DNA from: JALYNX01 sp963749415
GTDB lineage: Bacteria; Actinomycetota; Acidimicrobiia; Spongiisociales; ZC4RG35
Assembly: GCA_963749415.1 (NCBI GenBank)
Contig: CAVVMG010000001.1
Location: 186,001-250,000 of the forward strand
Direction: 5' to 3'
Length of the DNA: 64,000 bases
This document shows, piece after piece, positions 1-7,452 of the stretch. The notes beneath the pieces were generated by a model. It saw only the letters and a list, made by a program, of their open reading frames with translations. It searched no databases and was not told where the DNA came from. Position numbers and translations under genes: made by a program. Numbering within the stretch: the first letter of the stretch is position 1; every line of letters begins with the position of its first letter.

Positions 1-653
1 TGCCCCGAAGCGGCGACGACACCGAGCCCGGCGCCCAGCGTGAGCCAGAAGGCGGCAGCCATCGCCAGCAGATGCAGGCGACGGGTGATCAGGACCCCAC
101 CGATGAGGATCACCGCGTAGGCAAGGAGCATCCAGATGTCGAGCGGGTGCCACCAGAAATCGAGAGGCTCGACCCGGGTGCTACCCAGGACCAAGAAGGC
201 GACGACCAGGCCAACGTTGGACGGGTTGAAGACGTGGGTCCCCCGATACTTGATCAGGTACTTGGTGACCAAGGAGAAGGCGGCGATCCCCGCGAAGTAA
301 TACCAGCCATACCAGGTCCAATGATCACCCCGCTCGGTTCCGACCACGCGGAGGATCAGGGCAACGCCGCTTCCGGTCAGCATGGCGCTCGCCGGCCAGA
401 CGATCTGCTTGGACCTGGCGAAGGTCCACACCACCTCGATCAGTGCGCAAGTGACGATCGCGGCGAGGATCTGAGGCACCGACACCTCGAACCCGAGACC
501 CAGCTGCCCGAAGACGTGGATGGTGATGATGACCGCCGCCAGGTGGAGCCGCGGATCCCGGATGCTGGGCAGCAAGACCGGATAGCTGCGCCCACCGAGC
601 ACCACGCTGCGGCCAGGTACAGCGGGTTGCAAGGCGGTCGAGGTCGTTTCCAC
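1..653 (-). CDS. RnfD/UnbU-like integral membrane protein, C-terminus cut by window edge
   Basis: This reverse-strand frame stays open from a GTG at 653 to the left edge, giving at least 217 residues. The protein is hydrophobic with several membrane spans and carries the stretches DPRLHLAAVIITIHVFGQLG, KYLIKYRGTHVFNPSNVGLV and LGSTRVEPLDFWW. I recognise these from UnbU-type proteins (named for enediyne clusters) and from their relatives of the RnfD/NqrB family. The THVFNPSN segment resembles the flavin-attachment region of RnfD/NqrB. No enediyne gene is visible, so the cluster name should not be taken as a function. The gene is divergent from the DppB-type permease. The start codon is uncertain because only a weak AGG lies upstream. 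The carboxyl end lies outside the window. Confidence 0.7.
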   Translation of the reverse strand, partial: METTSTALQPAVPGRSVVLGGRSYPVLLPSIRDPRLHLAAVIITIHVFGQLGLGFEVSVPQILAAIVTCALIEVVWTFARSKQIVWPASAMLTGSGVALILRVVGTERGDHWTWYGWYYFAGIAAFSLVTKYLIKYRGTHVFNPSNVGLVVAFLVLGSTRVEPLDFWWHPLDIWMLLAYAVILIGGVLITRRLHLLAMAAAFWLTLGAGLGVVAASG

Positions 654-747
654 GTCGCGTGTGAAATTACCTGGCCGAAGATGGGAACCCCACCAGACGG
701 ACCGAAGGTCTAACTTGTCTGATGATTCTCAAAGGAGCGGAGGAGAT

Positions 748-1728
748 ATGGCACGCTTTGTAGCTCTTCGGGCTGCGTGGGCGATCCCGGTGCTTCTCAT
801 CGTCACCTTCCTCACCTTCTGGGCGGTGAAGTCGGCCACCGATCCGGTGCAGAGCTATCTCCGCATCAACACCCGAGCAACGCCGGAAATGGTCGAGGAG
901 TACAAGGAGGTTCACGGCCTGATCGGGTCTACTCCGGAGCAGTATTTCCGCTGGCTGGGCAACTTCTTCGCGCTGGAATGGGGCAACTCGATCAAAGGCA
1001 ACCGCCCGGTCTTCCCCGACCTCAAGGCGGCCATGGCGAACAGCTTGGTGCTCGGCTTCTCAGCCTTCGTGGTTGGCAGCATCGTCGGGATCTCGATCGG
1101 AGTGCTTTCTGCTCTGCGCCAGTACTCCAAGTTCGACACGATGAGCACTGGTGCCGCGTTTGTCGGGATCTCCATGCCGCCCTTTGTGTCGGCAATCTTG
1201 CTTCAGGTCCTGTTTGCAGTGCTGCTCACGAGGTGGCTTGGGCTCACCGAGCCCTTCTTACCCGTTGCCGGGGTCTACCCGCCGGGGCAGACCGAGTTCG
1301 ACCTGGGGCTACGGATCAAGCACATGATCCTTCCGGTCACGGTGGTGGCGATTCAGACCATCGCTGTCTACAGCCGGTTCATGAGGGCTTCCCTGCTCGA
1401 CGTCAAGGAGTCCGACTACATGAGGACCGCGAGGGCCAAGGGGGTCTCCGAGAAGCAGGTCATCATCCGTCATGCCATGCGCAACGCCATGGGCCCGGTA
1501 ATCACGTTGGGCGCCCTCGAACTGGGAACAATCGTGGGCGGGCTGATCATCACCGAGCGCATCTTCGAGTTCCGGGGGACCGGCGACTACCTCCTGACAG
1601 CCCTCGGCAACGGTGACTTCCCCCAGATCATGCCTCTGATGTTCATCATCGTGAGCTCGGTGATCCTCTTCAACCTGCTCGCCGATGTGGCCTACGCCTG
1701 GATGGATCCCCGGGTCCGCCTCACTTGA
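748..1728 (+). CDS. DppB/OppB-type ABC transporter permease, orphan
   Basis: A 326-residue inner-membrane permease of the peptide/nickel (DppB/OppB) family. It has the N-terminal span starting RFVALRAAWAIPVLLIVTFL, about six membrane helices, and the cytoplasmic EAA loop (DYMRTARAKGVSEKQVIIRH) that contacts the ATPase. The ATG at 748 is chosen because GGAGGAG lies just before it; a longer reading from GTG 661 lacks a ribosome site. Family members work with DppC, two ATPases (DppD/F) and a binding protein. None of these is next to it: the gene upstream points away and the gene downstream converges and overlaps its 3' end by 8 bases. It is therefore an orphan, either served by components elsewhere or a remnant. 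The substrate cannot be told. Confidence 0.85.
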   Translation: MARFVALRAAWAIPVLLIVTFLTFWAVKSATDPVQSYLRINTRATPEMVEEYKEVHGLIGSTPEQYFRWLGNFFALEWGNSIKGNRPVFPDLKAAMANSLVLGFSAFVVGSIVGISIGVLSALRQYSKFDTMSTGAAFVGISMPPFVSAILLQVLFAVLLTRWLGLTEPFLPVAGVYPPGQTEFDLGLRIKHMILPVTVVAIQTIAVYSRFMRASLLDVKESDYMRTARAKGVSEKQVIIRHAMRNAMGPVITLGALELGTIVGGLIITERIFEFRGTGDYLLTALGNGDFPQIMPLMFIIVSSVILFNLLADVAYAWMDPRVRLT

Positions 1729-3259
1729 GCAGCTTCCGCAACGCCTCCTGATCGCCGGCACGCAACGCGGCCTCCGCCTCCAGGCTCTCCAGGTCGCGAT
1801 AGATGCTGGCCACCGCCTGGATCTGATCCCCCTTGCGGTAGGCAACGAGGACATCGCGGTCGTCGGGGTCACCGCTGACGGCTTCCTCATCCCATTCCCG
1901 GGGGAGCCCGGTGAGATTGATCGGGACGTCGTAGTGCTGACTCCAGAAGAAGGGCGGCTCGGCGAATGGCCTGTCCCCCCCGAGGATGTTTCGGGCTGCG
2001 GCCTGACCCTGGCGCTGGGCGAGCACCCAATGCTCGACACGAGCCATCTCCCCGTCGCCGACGGGGTAGCGGGCCACATCCCCGGCAGCCCAAATGTTGG
2101 GGTCGCTGCTTCGCAACCGATCGTCGACCAACACCCCGTTGTCCACCTCCAACCCGGCGTGCTCGGCCAGGTCGGTGCGCGGAGCCACACCGACCCCGAT
2201 CACCACCAGATCGGCCGGAATCCGGGTGCCGTCATCGAGAGTCACGGTTCCGGGCTCGATCCGGTCAGGCTTGCGACCGAGATGGAAGACGACACCGTGC
2301 TCCTCGTGGAGCCTCCTGACAAACTGGCCCAGGGTGTTCCCGATCGCCCCGGCCAGGGGAACCTGCTCTGGCTCGACCACGGCCACCTCCAGCCCCCGAT
2401 GTCGTAGTGAAGCCGCGACCTCGAGGCCGATGAACCCGGCGCCCACAACTACTGCGGTCGCCGCCGAGTCCAATGCAGCGATCAGCCGACGACTGTCGTC
2501 GAAGGCCCGGATGTAGTGAACGTTGGACGCGTCCGACCCCGGTATCTGGAGCCTTCTGGGCTCGGCGCCCGGAGCCAGGAGCAACGCCCCGAATCCGATC
2601 GACCTCCCGTCATCGAGCTCCACCAGACGTTGGCCGCGGTCGATCGAAACCACCTTGGGCCCGACGATCAGCTCGATGTCCTGATTCGCGTAGAAGTCCT
2701 CGGTGCGGAGCGGCATCCACTCCTCAGGGGCGGTGCCCGCCAGGTAGTCCTTGGACAGGTTGGGGCGATCCACCGGGGCCTCGTCCCCGACGAGTGTGAT
2801 CGGGCCGCTGTATCCCAGTCGTCTCAAGGTCTCCGCCGCGGTCGCCCCGGCCGCTCCGGCGCCGACGATCACGACCGAATCGGGCATGGACGCCGGCGTC
2901 CGATCCCGGGTCGGAGGGTCGACCGGGCCGGTGACGAACACCATTCCATCCTCTTCCCTCACCTCATACACAGGGATCGGATTGAGCGGGGGCGCGCCCA
3001 CCGCCTCCCCGGTCTCGAGGTCGAAGATCCCATGGTGCCAGGGGCAATGGATCCGCTCCCCATCGCACAGTCCCTCGCCGAGCGGCCCCCCGTAGTGGGT
3101 GCAACGGCCCCCCACTGCCTTCAAGCCGGTATCAGTGCGAACGATGATCACGGGCTTGTCGCCGACGTGTCCCACCATGGGCCGTTCCGACCCGATCTCC
3201 TCCGCTGCGATGCCCTCCTTTTCGAGGTCGGGCCCGACCAGCTTGGTCTCACCGCTCAT
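1721..3259 (-). CDS. Rieske-domain FAD/NAD(P)-dependent oxidoreductase (AIF3-like ferredoxin reductase)
   Basis: A 512-residue cytoplasmic flavoprotein. The first 110 residues form a Rieske 2Fe-2S domain with ligands C53, H55, C72 and H75 (RCTHYGG and CPWHHG). A linker leads into a pyridine-nucleotide-disulfide oxidoreductase fold, with an FAD dinucleotide motif near residue 131 (VIVGAGAAGATAAETLRRLG) and a second NAD(P) motif further on (VVVGAGFIGLEVAASLRHRG). This architecture is that of AIF-like ferredoxin/rubredoxin reductases, which pass electrons from NAD(P)H through FAD; the acceptor is unknown. The ATG at 3259 has an ideal AAGGAGG. It overlaps the stop of the upstream regulator (TGATG), so the two are translationally coupled. 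The paired regulator carries candidate Fe-S cysteines, which suggests a redox or Fe-S maintenance role. Confidence 0.85.
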   Translation of the reverse strand: MSGETKLVGPDLEKEGIAAEEIGSERPMVGHVGDKPVIIVRTDTGLKAVGGRCTHYGGPLGEGLCDGERIHCPWHHGIFDLETGEAVGAPPLNPIPVYEVREEDGMVFVTGPVDPPTRDRTPASMPDSVVIVGAGAAGATAAETLRRLGYSGPITLVGDEAPVDRPNLSKDYLAGTAPEEWMPLRTEDFYANQDIELIVGPKVVSIDRGQRLVELDDGRSIGFGALLLAPGAEPRRLQIPGSDASNVHYIRAFDDSRRLIAALDSAATAVVVGAGFIGLEVAASLRHRGLEVAVVEPEQVPLAGAIGNTLGQFVRRLHEEHGVVFHLGRKPDRIEPGTVTLDDGTRIPADLVVIGVGVAPRTDLAEHAGLEVDNGVLVDDRLRSSDPNIWAAGDVARYPVGDGEMARVEHWVLAQRQGQAAARNILGGDRPFAEPPFFWSQHYDVPINLTGLPREWDEEAVSGDPDDRDVLVAYRKGDQIQAVASIYRDLESLEAEAALRAGDQEALRKLLK

Positions 3260-3927
3260 CAGTCCTCCTTGATCGCGGGCCCCGTCGTGTGGAGCCGGAT
3301 GCAGCAATAGCCCTCTTCTGGTGCCAGCTCTGCGCTCCCCGCCACGCCCGACCCTTCGAGCATGCCCTCGACCAACGCCAGGTTGAGCTGACAGGTGGTC
3401 TCTTGGTCCTGCTGTCGGAGAGCGTCGAAAGGGCAGTTCCTGAAACGAGTCATACCCGCTTCGACCACTGGTTGATAACCCGTGGTCTGGAGGGCCTCGT
3501 CGAGCCCGAGCATCCCGATCTGGAAGCCGATTTGGTGCGCCGCGTCGGCTACCACCCGCCGCCGCCCCGGGTTGGAGGCGATCGCTTGCAGCATGATCCG
3601 CGATGCCAGCTCGTAACGCCGGGGAGGGACCGACACCTCGAAGCTGCGGGACGATGCTCGGTACAACTTGGACGGCCTCCCGGCGCCGGGGCCGACCCGT
3701 CCGGTCAGCCTCTTGAACTCGACCTCCAGCAGGCCTTGCTCCACCAGATGGTCGAGGTGATAGGCGGCAACCTGGCGAGGAGCACCAACGGCGAGGGCAG
3801 CCTCATCTCTGGAAACGGGGGATGACGAGGACACCACGAAGCCGTAAAGGTCTCTGCGCAACTTTCCGGCGAGCGAGGCGACGGCGTCGATATCCGATGG
3901 CGGCTCGGTGCCCGGAATCTCGGACAT
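3259..3927 (-). CDS. Winged-helix regulator with C-terminal cysteine cluster (SufR/ArsR-like)
   Basis: A 222-residue transcription factor. Residues about 15-90 form a winged helix of ArsR/SufR type (SRDEAALAVGAPRQVAAYHLDHLVEQGLLEVE, followed by the basic wing GAGRPSKLYR). The C-terminal half carries C165 in RFRNCPFDAL, C179 in ETTCQLN and a CC pair at 208-209 in GYCCIRL. SufR-like repressors bind a Fe-S cluster through C-terminal cysteines in very similar sentence-like stretches, so a Fe-S or redox-sensing role is a reasonable inference. The start at 3927 is preferred over 3960 because AAGGGA lies four bases upstream. It is the first gene of a two-gene operon with the Rieske flavoprotein (TGATG overlap) and is divergent from the aldo/keto reductase. 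Confidence 0.75.
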   Translation of the reverse strand: MSEIPGTEPPSDIDAVASLAGKLRRDLYGFVVSSSSPVSRDEAALAVGAPRQVAAYHLDHLVEQGLLEVEFKRLTGRVGPGAGRPSKLYRASSRSFEVSVPPRRYELASRIMLQAIASNPGRRRVVADAAHQIGFQIGMLGLDEALQTTGYQPVVEAGMTRFRNCPFDALRQQDQETTCQLNLALVEGMLEGSGVAGSAELAPEEGYCCIRLHTTGPAIKED

Positions 3928-3984
3928 GGTTCCCTTTCTAAAGCGGACCGAACTTGACATTACATCGTCGTCTGATCGCTGCCT

Positions 3985-4004
3985 GGCGTGCGATCATGCA
4001 CGCC
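3985..4004. promoter_or_regulatory. 20-bp dyad in divergent promoter region
   Basis: Perfect 7-bp arms, GGCGTGC and GCACGCC, separated by GATCAT. The dyad lies 20 bases before the aldo/keto reductase start and 58 bases before the divergent SufR-like regulator. Position and symmetry fit an operator for that regulator. A TTGACA hexamer lies close by at 3954-3959. Binding is inferred only. Confidence 0.4.
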
Positions 4005-4024
4005 CCCAAGCAACGGAGAAGCGA

Positions 4025-4849
4025 ATGGGCTCGATCCCGAATCTGACACTGAACAACGGCCTCGAGATACCCCAGCTCGGCTTCGGGGTGTTTCAGATCC
4101 CGGAATCAGAGACATTCGAGGCAGTGACCCGGGCGTTCGATGCCGGCTACCGGAGCATCGACACCGCGGCCGCCTATCGCAACGAGCGGGCGGTGGGCGA
4201 GGCCGTCGCCGCGTCGTCGCTGGACCGCGATGAGCTCTACATCACCACCAAGCTATGGAACGGCGAACAGGGCTACGACAGCACCCTTCGTGCCTTTGAC
4301 GCCAGCATGAGCCGGCTCGGTCTCGACTTTCTCGATCTCTACCTGATCCACTGGCCGGTGCCGGCAAAGGACCTCTACTCCGACACATGGCGCGCCTTCG
4401 AGCTCCTCTATGCCGATGGGAGGATCCATGCCATCGGGGTCTCCAACTTCCAGGTCGACCACCTGCGGCGCTTGTTCGCCGAGCACGGGGTGGTCCCGGC
4501 GGTCAATCAGATCGAGCTCCATCCCTATCTGCAACAAGGCGAGCTCCGCGACTTCCACGCCGAGCAAGGAATAGTCACCGAGGCGTGGAGCCCTATCGCC
4601 CAGGGTGCGGTGCTCGACGACCCGGTGATCACCGGCATCGCCGGAGAAACGGGCAAGTCCCCCGCCCAGGTCGTGCTTCGTTGGCACCTCCAGCTCGGCA
4701 ACGTGGTGATCCCCAAGTCGGTGACACCGGCGAGGATCGTGGAGAACACCGAGCTCTTCGACTTCGAGCTCTCCGATGACCACATGACGGCGATCGCGGG
4801 GCTGGAGCGCGATTTTCGCACCGGCCCTCATCCCGACCGATTCGGCTGA
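4025..4849 (+). CDS. Aldo/keto reductase
   Basis: A 274-residue NADPH-dependent aldo/keto reductase, a TIM-barrel enzyme that reduces aldehydes and ketones, often 2,5-diketo-gluconate-like substrates or methylglyoxal. The catalytic tetrad is visible: D46 and Y51 (SIDTAAAY), K76 (YITTKLW) and H109 (LYLIHW). Further family marks are GRIHAIGVSNF, the NQIELHPYLQQ loop and the C-terminal cofactor loop VIPKSVTPARIVEN. The length is typical. ATG 4025 is chosen for the GGAGA eight bases upstream. It is transcribed away from the Rieske operon and in the same direction as leuA, 83 bases further on. The physiological substrate is not evident. Confidence 0.92.
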   Translation: MGSIPNLTLNNGLEIPQLGFGVFQIPESETFEAVTRAFDAGYRSIDTAAAYRNERAVGEAVAASSLDRDELYITTKLWNGEQGYDSTLRAFDASMSRLGLDFLDLYLIHWPVPAKDLYSDTWRAFELLYADGRIHAIGVSNFQVDHLRRLFAEHGVVPAVNQIELHPYLQQGELRDFHAEQGIVTEAWSPIAQGAVLDDPVITGIAGETGKSPAQVVLRWHLQLGNVVIPKSVTPARIVENTELFDFELSDDHMTAIAGLERDFRTGPHPDRFG

Positions 4850-4898
4850 TCCGCCGACCGGGACCGGGCTCCGCGGAGGGCGTTTACCATCTGGGAAC

Positions 4899-4919
4899 AT
4901 CACCCGGGTCGCGGGTGAT
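4899..4919 (+). promoter_or_regulatory. Hairpin in leuA leader next to the ribosome site
   Basis: Eight-base perfect stem ATCACCCG / CGGGTGAT with loop GGTCG, ending one base before the GAGGTG ribosome site of leuA (4921-4926). It could mask the ribosome site or end a leader, but no leader peptide or T-box is seen. It may equally be a chance GC-rich fold. Confidence 0.3.
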
Positions 4920-4932
4920 CGAGGTGCGAGAG

Positions 4933-6627
4933 ATGAACGCCACCAACCCCAAGAACGCCCGACCGGGAGTGATGCCGATCGAGAAGTATCGGGCCTACCC
5001 GCCGATCAACCTCCCGGACCGGACCTGGCCCGATGCCCGGCTGACGGCCGCGCCTCTGTGGTGCAGCGTGGACTTGCGCGACGGCAACCAAGCCCTCATC
5101 GAGCCCATGGACCCCGAACGCAAGCGCCTCCTGTTCCAGTATCTGGTGGACATCGGATTTCCCGAGATCGAGGTCGGCTTCCCATCGGCCTCCCAGCCCG
5201 ATTTCGACTTCATTCGTCAAATCATCCAGGACCGGGTCATCCCCGATCACGTCACCATCCAGGTGCTGACCCAAGCCCGACCCGAGCTCATCGAACGTAC
5301 CTATCAGAGCCTGGTTGGGGCGCCCAAGGCCATCGTCCATCTCTACAACTCGACCTCGACCCTGCAGCGCCGGGTCGTGTTCGACACCGATGAAGCCGGG
5401 ATAATCGACATCGCGGTCAAGGGGGCCGAGCTCTGCCGAGCCCAGGAGCAGTACTTGCCCGAAACCGCGATTCGCTACGAGTACTCACCGGAGAGCTTCA
5501 CCGGCACCGAGTTGCCGTTTGCCAAGCAGGTATGCGAGGCGGTCATGGATGTCATCGAGCCCAGCGAAGAGAAGCCGATCATCCTCAACCTCCCGGCAAC
5601 GGTCGAGATGAGCACCCCCAACATCTATGGCGACATGATCGAGTGGTTCCACCGAGAGATCCGGGACCGAGAGTCGGTGGTCCTCTCACTCCATCCCCAC
5701 AACGATCGGGGCACTGCGGTGGCTGCAGCCGAGATCGGGCTCATGGCCGGAGCGCAACGCATCGAAGGCACTCTCTTCGGCAATGGCGAGCGCACCGGGA
5801 ACGTGGACGTGATCAACCTGGCCCTCAACCTCTTCAGCCAGGGTGTCGACCCCGAGCTCCGCCTGGACGACATCAACGAGTACCGGCGCGTCGCGGAGCA
5901 TTGCAACCAGCTCCCCGTCCATCCCCGCCATCCCTACGTGGGTGACCTGGTCTACACGGCATTCTCGGGATCACACCAGGACGCGATCAAAAAGGGCTTC
6001 GAGGCGATGGACCGCACCGGTCAGTCCCTCTGGGAGGTCCCCTACCTCCCGATCGACCCCCGGGACGTCGGCCGCACCTATGAGGACGTGATCCGGGTCA
6101 ACTCACAGTCGGGAAAGGGTGGAGTCGCCTACCTGCTCAAGACCGAACAGGAGCTGGAGCTGCCCCGTCGCCTCCAGATCGAGTTCACGAGAGTGATCCA
6201 GGGGATCACCGACACGACCGGCCAGGAGATCACCGCCGCCGAGATCTGGACCGAGTTCCGGCGTCACTATCTGGCCATCCTCAAGCCGTACGAATTACTC
6301 GGATTCGAGCTGGCCCGTAACACCGATGGCGACAAGCGCACCACGATCAACGCCACCGTGCGCTTCAACGACGAAGAGGTCGTCATCACCAGCGACGGTG
6401 GCGGCTCGATCGAGGCTTTCGTCAATGCCTTCCGGAAGGACCTCGGTGTGGCTTGCCGGGTGCTCGATTACCACGAGCACTCGATCGGCGCGGGAACCGA
6501 CGCCCAGGCGGTCTGTTACGTCGAGCTCGAGGTCGGTGAGCGCACGCTTTGGGGGGTCGGGATCCACTCCGACACCACCTCGGCTTCCCTTCAGGCGATC
6601 GTCTCCGGGATCAACCGCGCCGGCTGA
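4933..6627 (+). CDS. leuA: 2-isopropylmalate synthase
   Basis: A 564-residue enzyme condensing acetyl-CoA with 2-oxoisovalerate, the first committed step of leucine synthesis. The TIM-barrel HMGL domain shows LRDGNQALIEPMD near residue 40 and the metal/active-site region SLHPHNDRGTAVAAAEIGLM and GTLFGNGERTGNVD. The C-terminal third (from about residue 430) is the leucine-sensing allosteric domain. Length and motifs fit the long form common in actinobacteria. ATG 4933 has GAGGTG eight bases upstream; an in-frame GTG at 4915 has none. No other leu gene is adjacent. It converges with the AHSA1 gene, whose stop lies 12 bases away. Feedback inhibition by leucine is expected from the family. Confidence 0.95.
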   Translation: MNATNPKNARPGVMPIEKYRAYPPINLPDRTWPDARLTAAPLWCSVDLRDGNQALIEPMDPERKRLLFQYLVDIGFPEIEVGFPSASQPDFDFIRQIIQDRVIPDHVTIQVLTQARPELIERTYQSLVGAPKAIVHLYNSTSTLQRRVVFDTDEAGIIDIAVKGAELCRAQEQYLPETAIRYEYSPESFTGTELPFAKQVCEAVMDVIEPSEEKPIILNLPATVEMSTPNIYGDMIEWFHREIRDRESVVLSLHPHNDRGTAVAAAEIGLMAGAQRIEGTLFGNGERTGNVDVINLALNLFSQGVDPELRLDDINEYRRVAEHCNQLPVHPRHPYVGDLVYTAFSGSHQDAIKKGFEAMDRTGQSLWEVPYLPIDPRDVGRTYEDVIRVNSQSGKGGVAYLLKTEQELELPRRLQIEFTRVIQGITDTTGQEITAAEIWTEFRRHYLAILKPYELLGFELARNTDGDKRTTINATVRFNDEEVVITSDGGGSIEAFVNAFRKDLGVACRVLDYHEHSIGAGTDAQAVCYVELEVGERTLWGVGIHSDTTSASLQAIVSGINRAG

Positions 6628-6639
6628 TCGGCTCCCGGG

Positions 6640-7089
6640 TCAAGCCCTGGAGCGTGCCGCGAAGTAGGCCTCGATACGATCGAAGGCACCCTGCCAGCCA
6701 GTTTCCTGGAAGAAGTCCCGCATCCCTTCATCGGGGAAGCCTCTCTGGACGACTGTCATCAGTGTCTTGCCGTCGTGGGCCACGAAGGTGACTTCGACGT
6801 CGGTCTCGACACTCTGGCCGTCCGGGCTGCTTCCGGTGGAGCGAGACACCAGGCGATGTGGCCGGTCGACGACGGAGAACACGTTGGTCTCCCGGAACAT
6901 CTCATCGGGCGTGAAGCCCCAGGCGCTGACCCATTCCCCGCCCACCCGGAGGTCGACCGCGTTCTCCACGATCATCCCCGGATCCAGGATCGTGTACCAG
7001 ATCTTCTGCGCTTCCGGATCGGTGTATGCATCGAACACCTCTTCCGGCGTGGCATCGATGAGGCGCTCCGCCCGCAACTCGTAACTCAT
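6640..7089 (-). CDS. SRPBCC/AHSA1-family protein
   Basis: A 149-residue protein of the AHSA1 (activator of Hsp90 ATPase homologue 1) branch of the START/SRPBCC superfamily. It opens with the family signature RLIDATPEEVFDAYTDPEAQKIWY and ends with a C-terminal amphipathic helix (TGWQGAFDRIEAYF). Such proteins have a hydrophobic ligand pocket; their ligands and roles are mostly unknown. The start overlaps the stop of the ArsR regulator upstream (ATGA), so the pair is one operon. The pairing of ArsR and AHSA1 is very common, and the two are even fused in another gene of this window (28959-29711). Confidence 0.88.
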   Translation of the reverse strand: MSYELRAERLIDATPEEVFDAYTDPEAQKIWYTILDPGMIVENAVDLRVGGEWVSAWGFTPDEMFRETNVFSVVDRPHRLVSRSTGSSPDGQSVETDVEVTFVAHDGKTLMTVVQRGFPDEGMRDFFQETGWQGAFDRIEAYFAARSRA

Positions 7090-7421
7090 CTCTCGTCTCC
7101 CTTCTTGCTCTCCAGGTAGGCCTCGATCCCGTCGAGGCGCCGGTCCCATTGACGTCGGTAGAGCTCGATCCAGTTCACCGCGTCCTCCAACTGGTCCGGG
7201 CCGAGCCGGCAACGACGCGTCCGCCCCACCTTCTCGGTGGTCACCAGACTCGCCTCCTCGAGAATGGCCACATGCTTCTTCATACCCGTGAGGGACATGC
7301 CGAAAGGCTGGGCCAACTCACTGATCGAAGCCGGGCCCCGTCCCAGCCGGCTCAGAATCTCCCGACGCGTGGGGTCGGCCAATGCCGAAAAAGTCCGATC
7401 GAGAACCTGATACTGAACCAT
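7086..7421 (-). CDS. ArsR-family transcriptional regulator
   Basis: A 111-residue winged-helix repressor: LDRTFSALADPTRREILSRL opens the domain and the recognition helix lies in PFGMSLTGMKKHVAILEEA. The C-terminus has the WIELYRRQWDRRLDGIEAYLE tail usual for ArsR proteins paired with AHSA1. No metal-binding cysteine pair is present, so it is not an arsenic or cadmium sensor of the classical type. The ATG at 7421 sits inside a perfect 24-bp palindrome, which strongly suggests autorepression. It is followed by the AHSA1 gene with an ATGA overlap. Longer upstream starts would read through the palindrome and are unlikely. Confidence 0.9.
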   Translation of the reverse strand: MVQYQVLDRTFSALADPTRREILSRLGRGPASISELAQPFGMSLTGMKKHVAILEEASLVTTEKVGRTRRCRLGPDQLEDAVNWIELYRRQWDRRLDGIEAYLESKKGDER

Positions 7422-7433
7422 ATGGTTCAGTAT
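7410..7433. promoter_or_regulatory. Perfect 24-bp palindrome over the ArsR start codon (operator)
   Basis: Each half is ATACTGAACCAT and its complement, with no spacer. The ATG of the ArsR gene lies in the centre. This position allows the repressor to block RNA polymerase or ribosomes on its own message. Palindromes of this kind are typical ArsR binding sites; binding itself is inferred. Confidence 0.7.
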
Positions 7434-7452
7434 ATGCCGCACCCGGACGGTG

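Noticed and set aside
1..653. Part of an enediyne biosynthetic cluster because of UnbU similarity
   Set aside because: No polyketide synthase or other enediyne gene is present; UnbU-like membrane proteins also occur outside such clusters.
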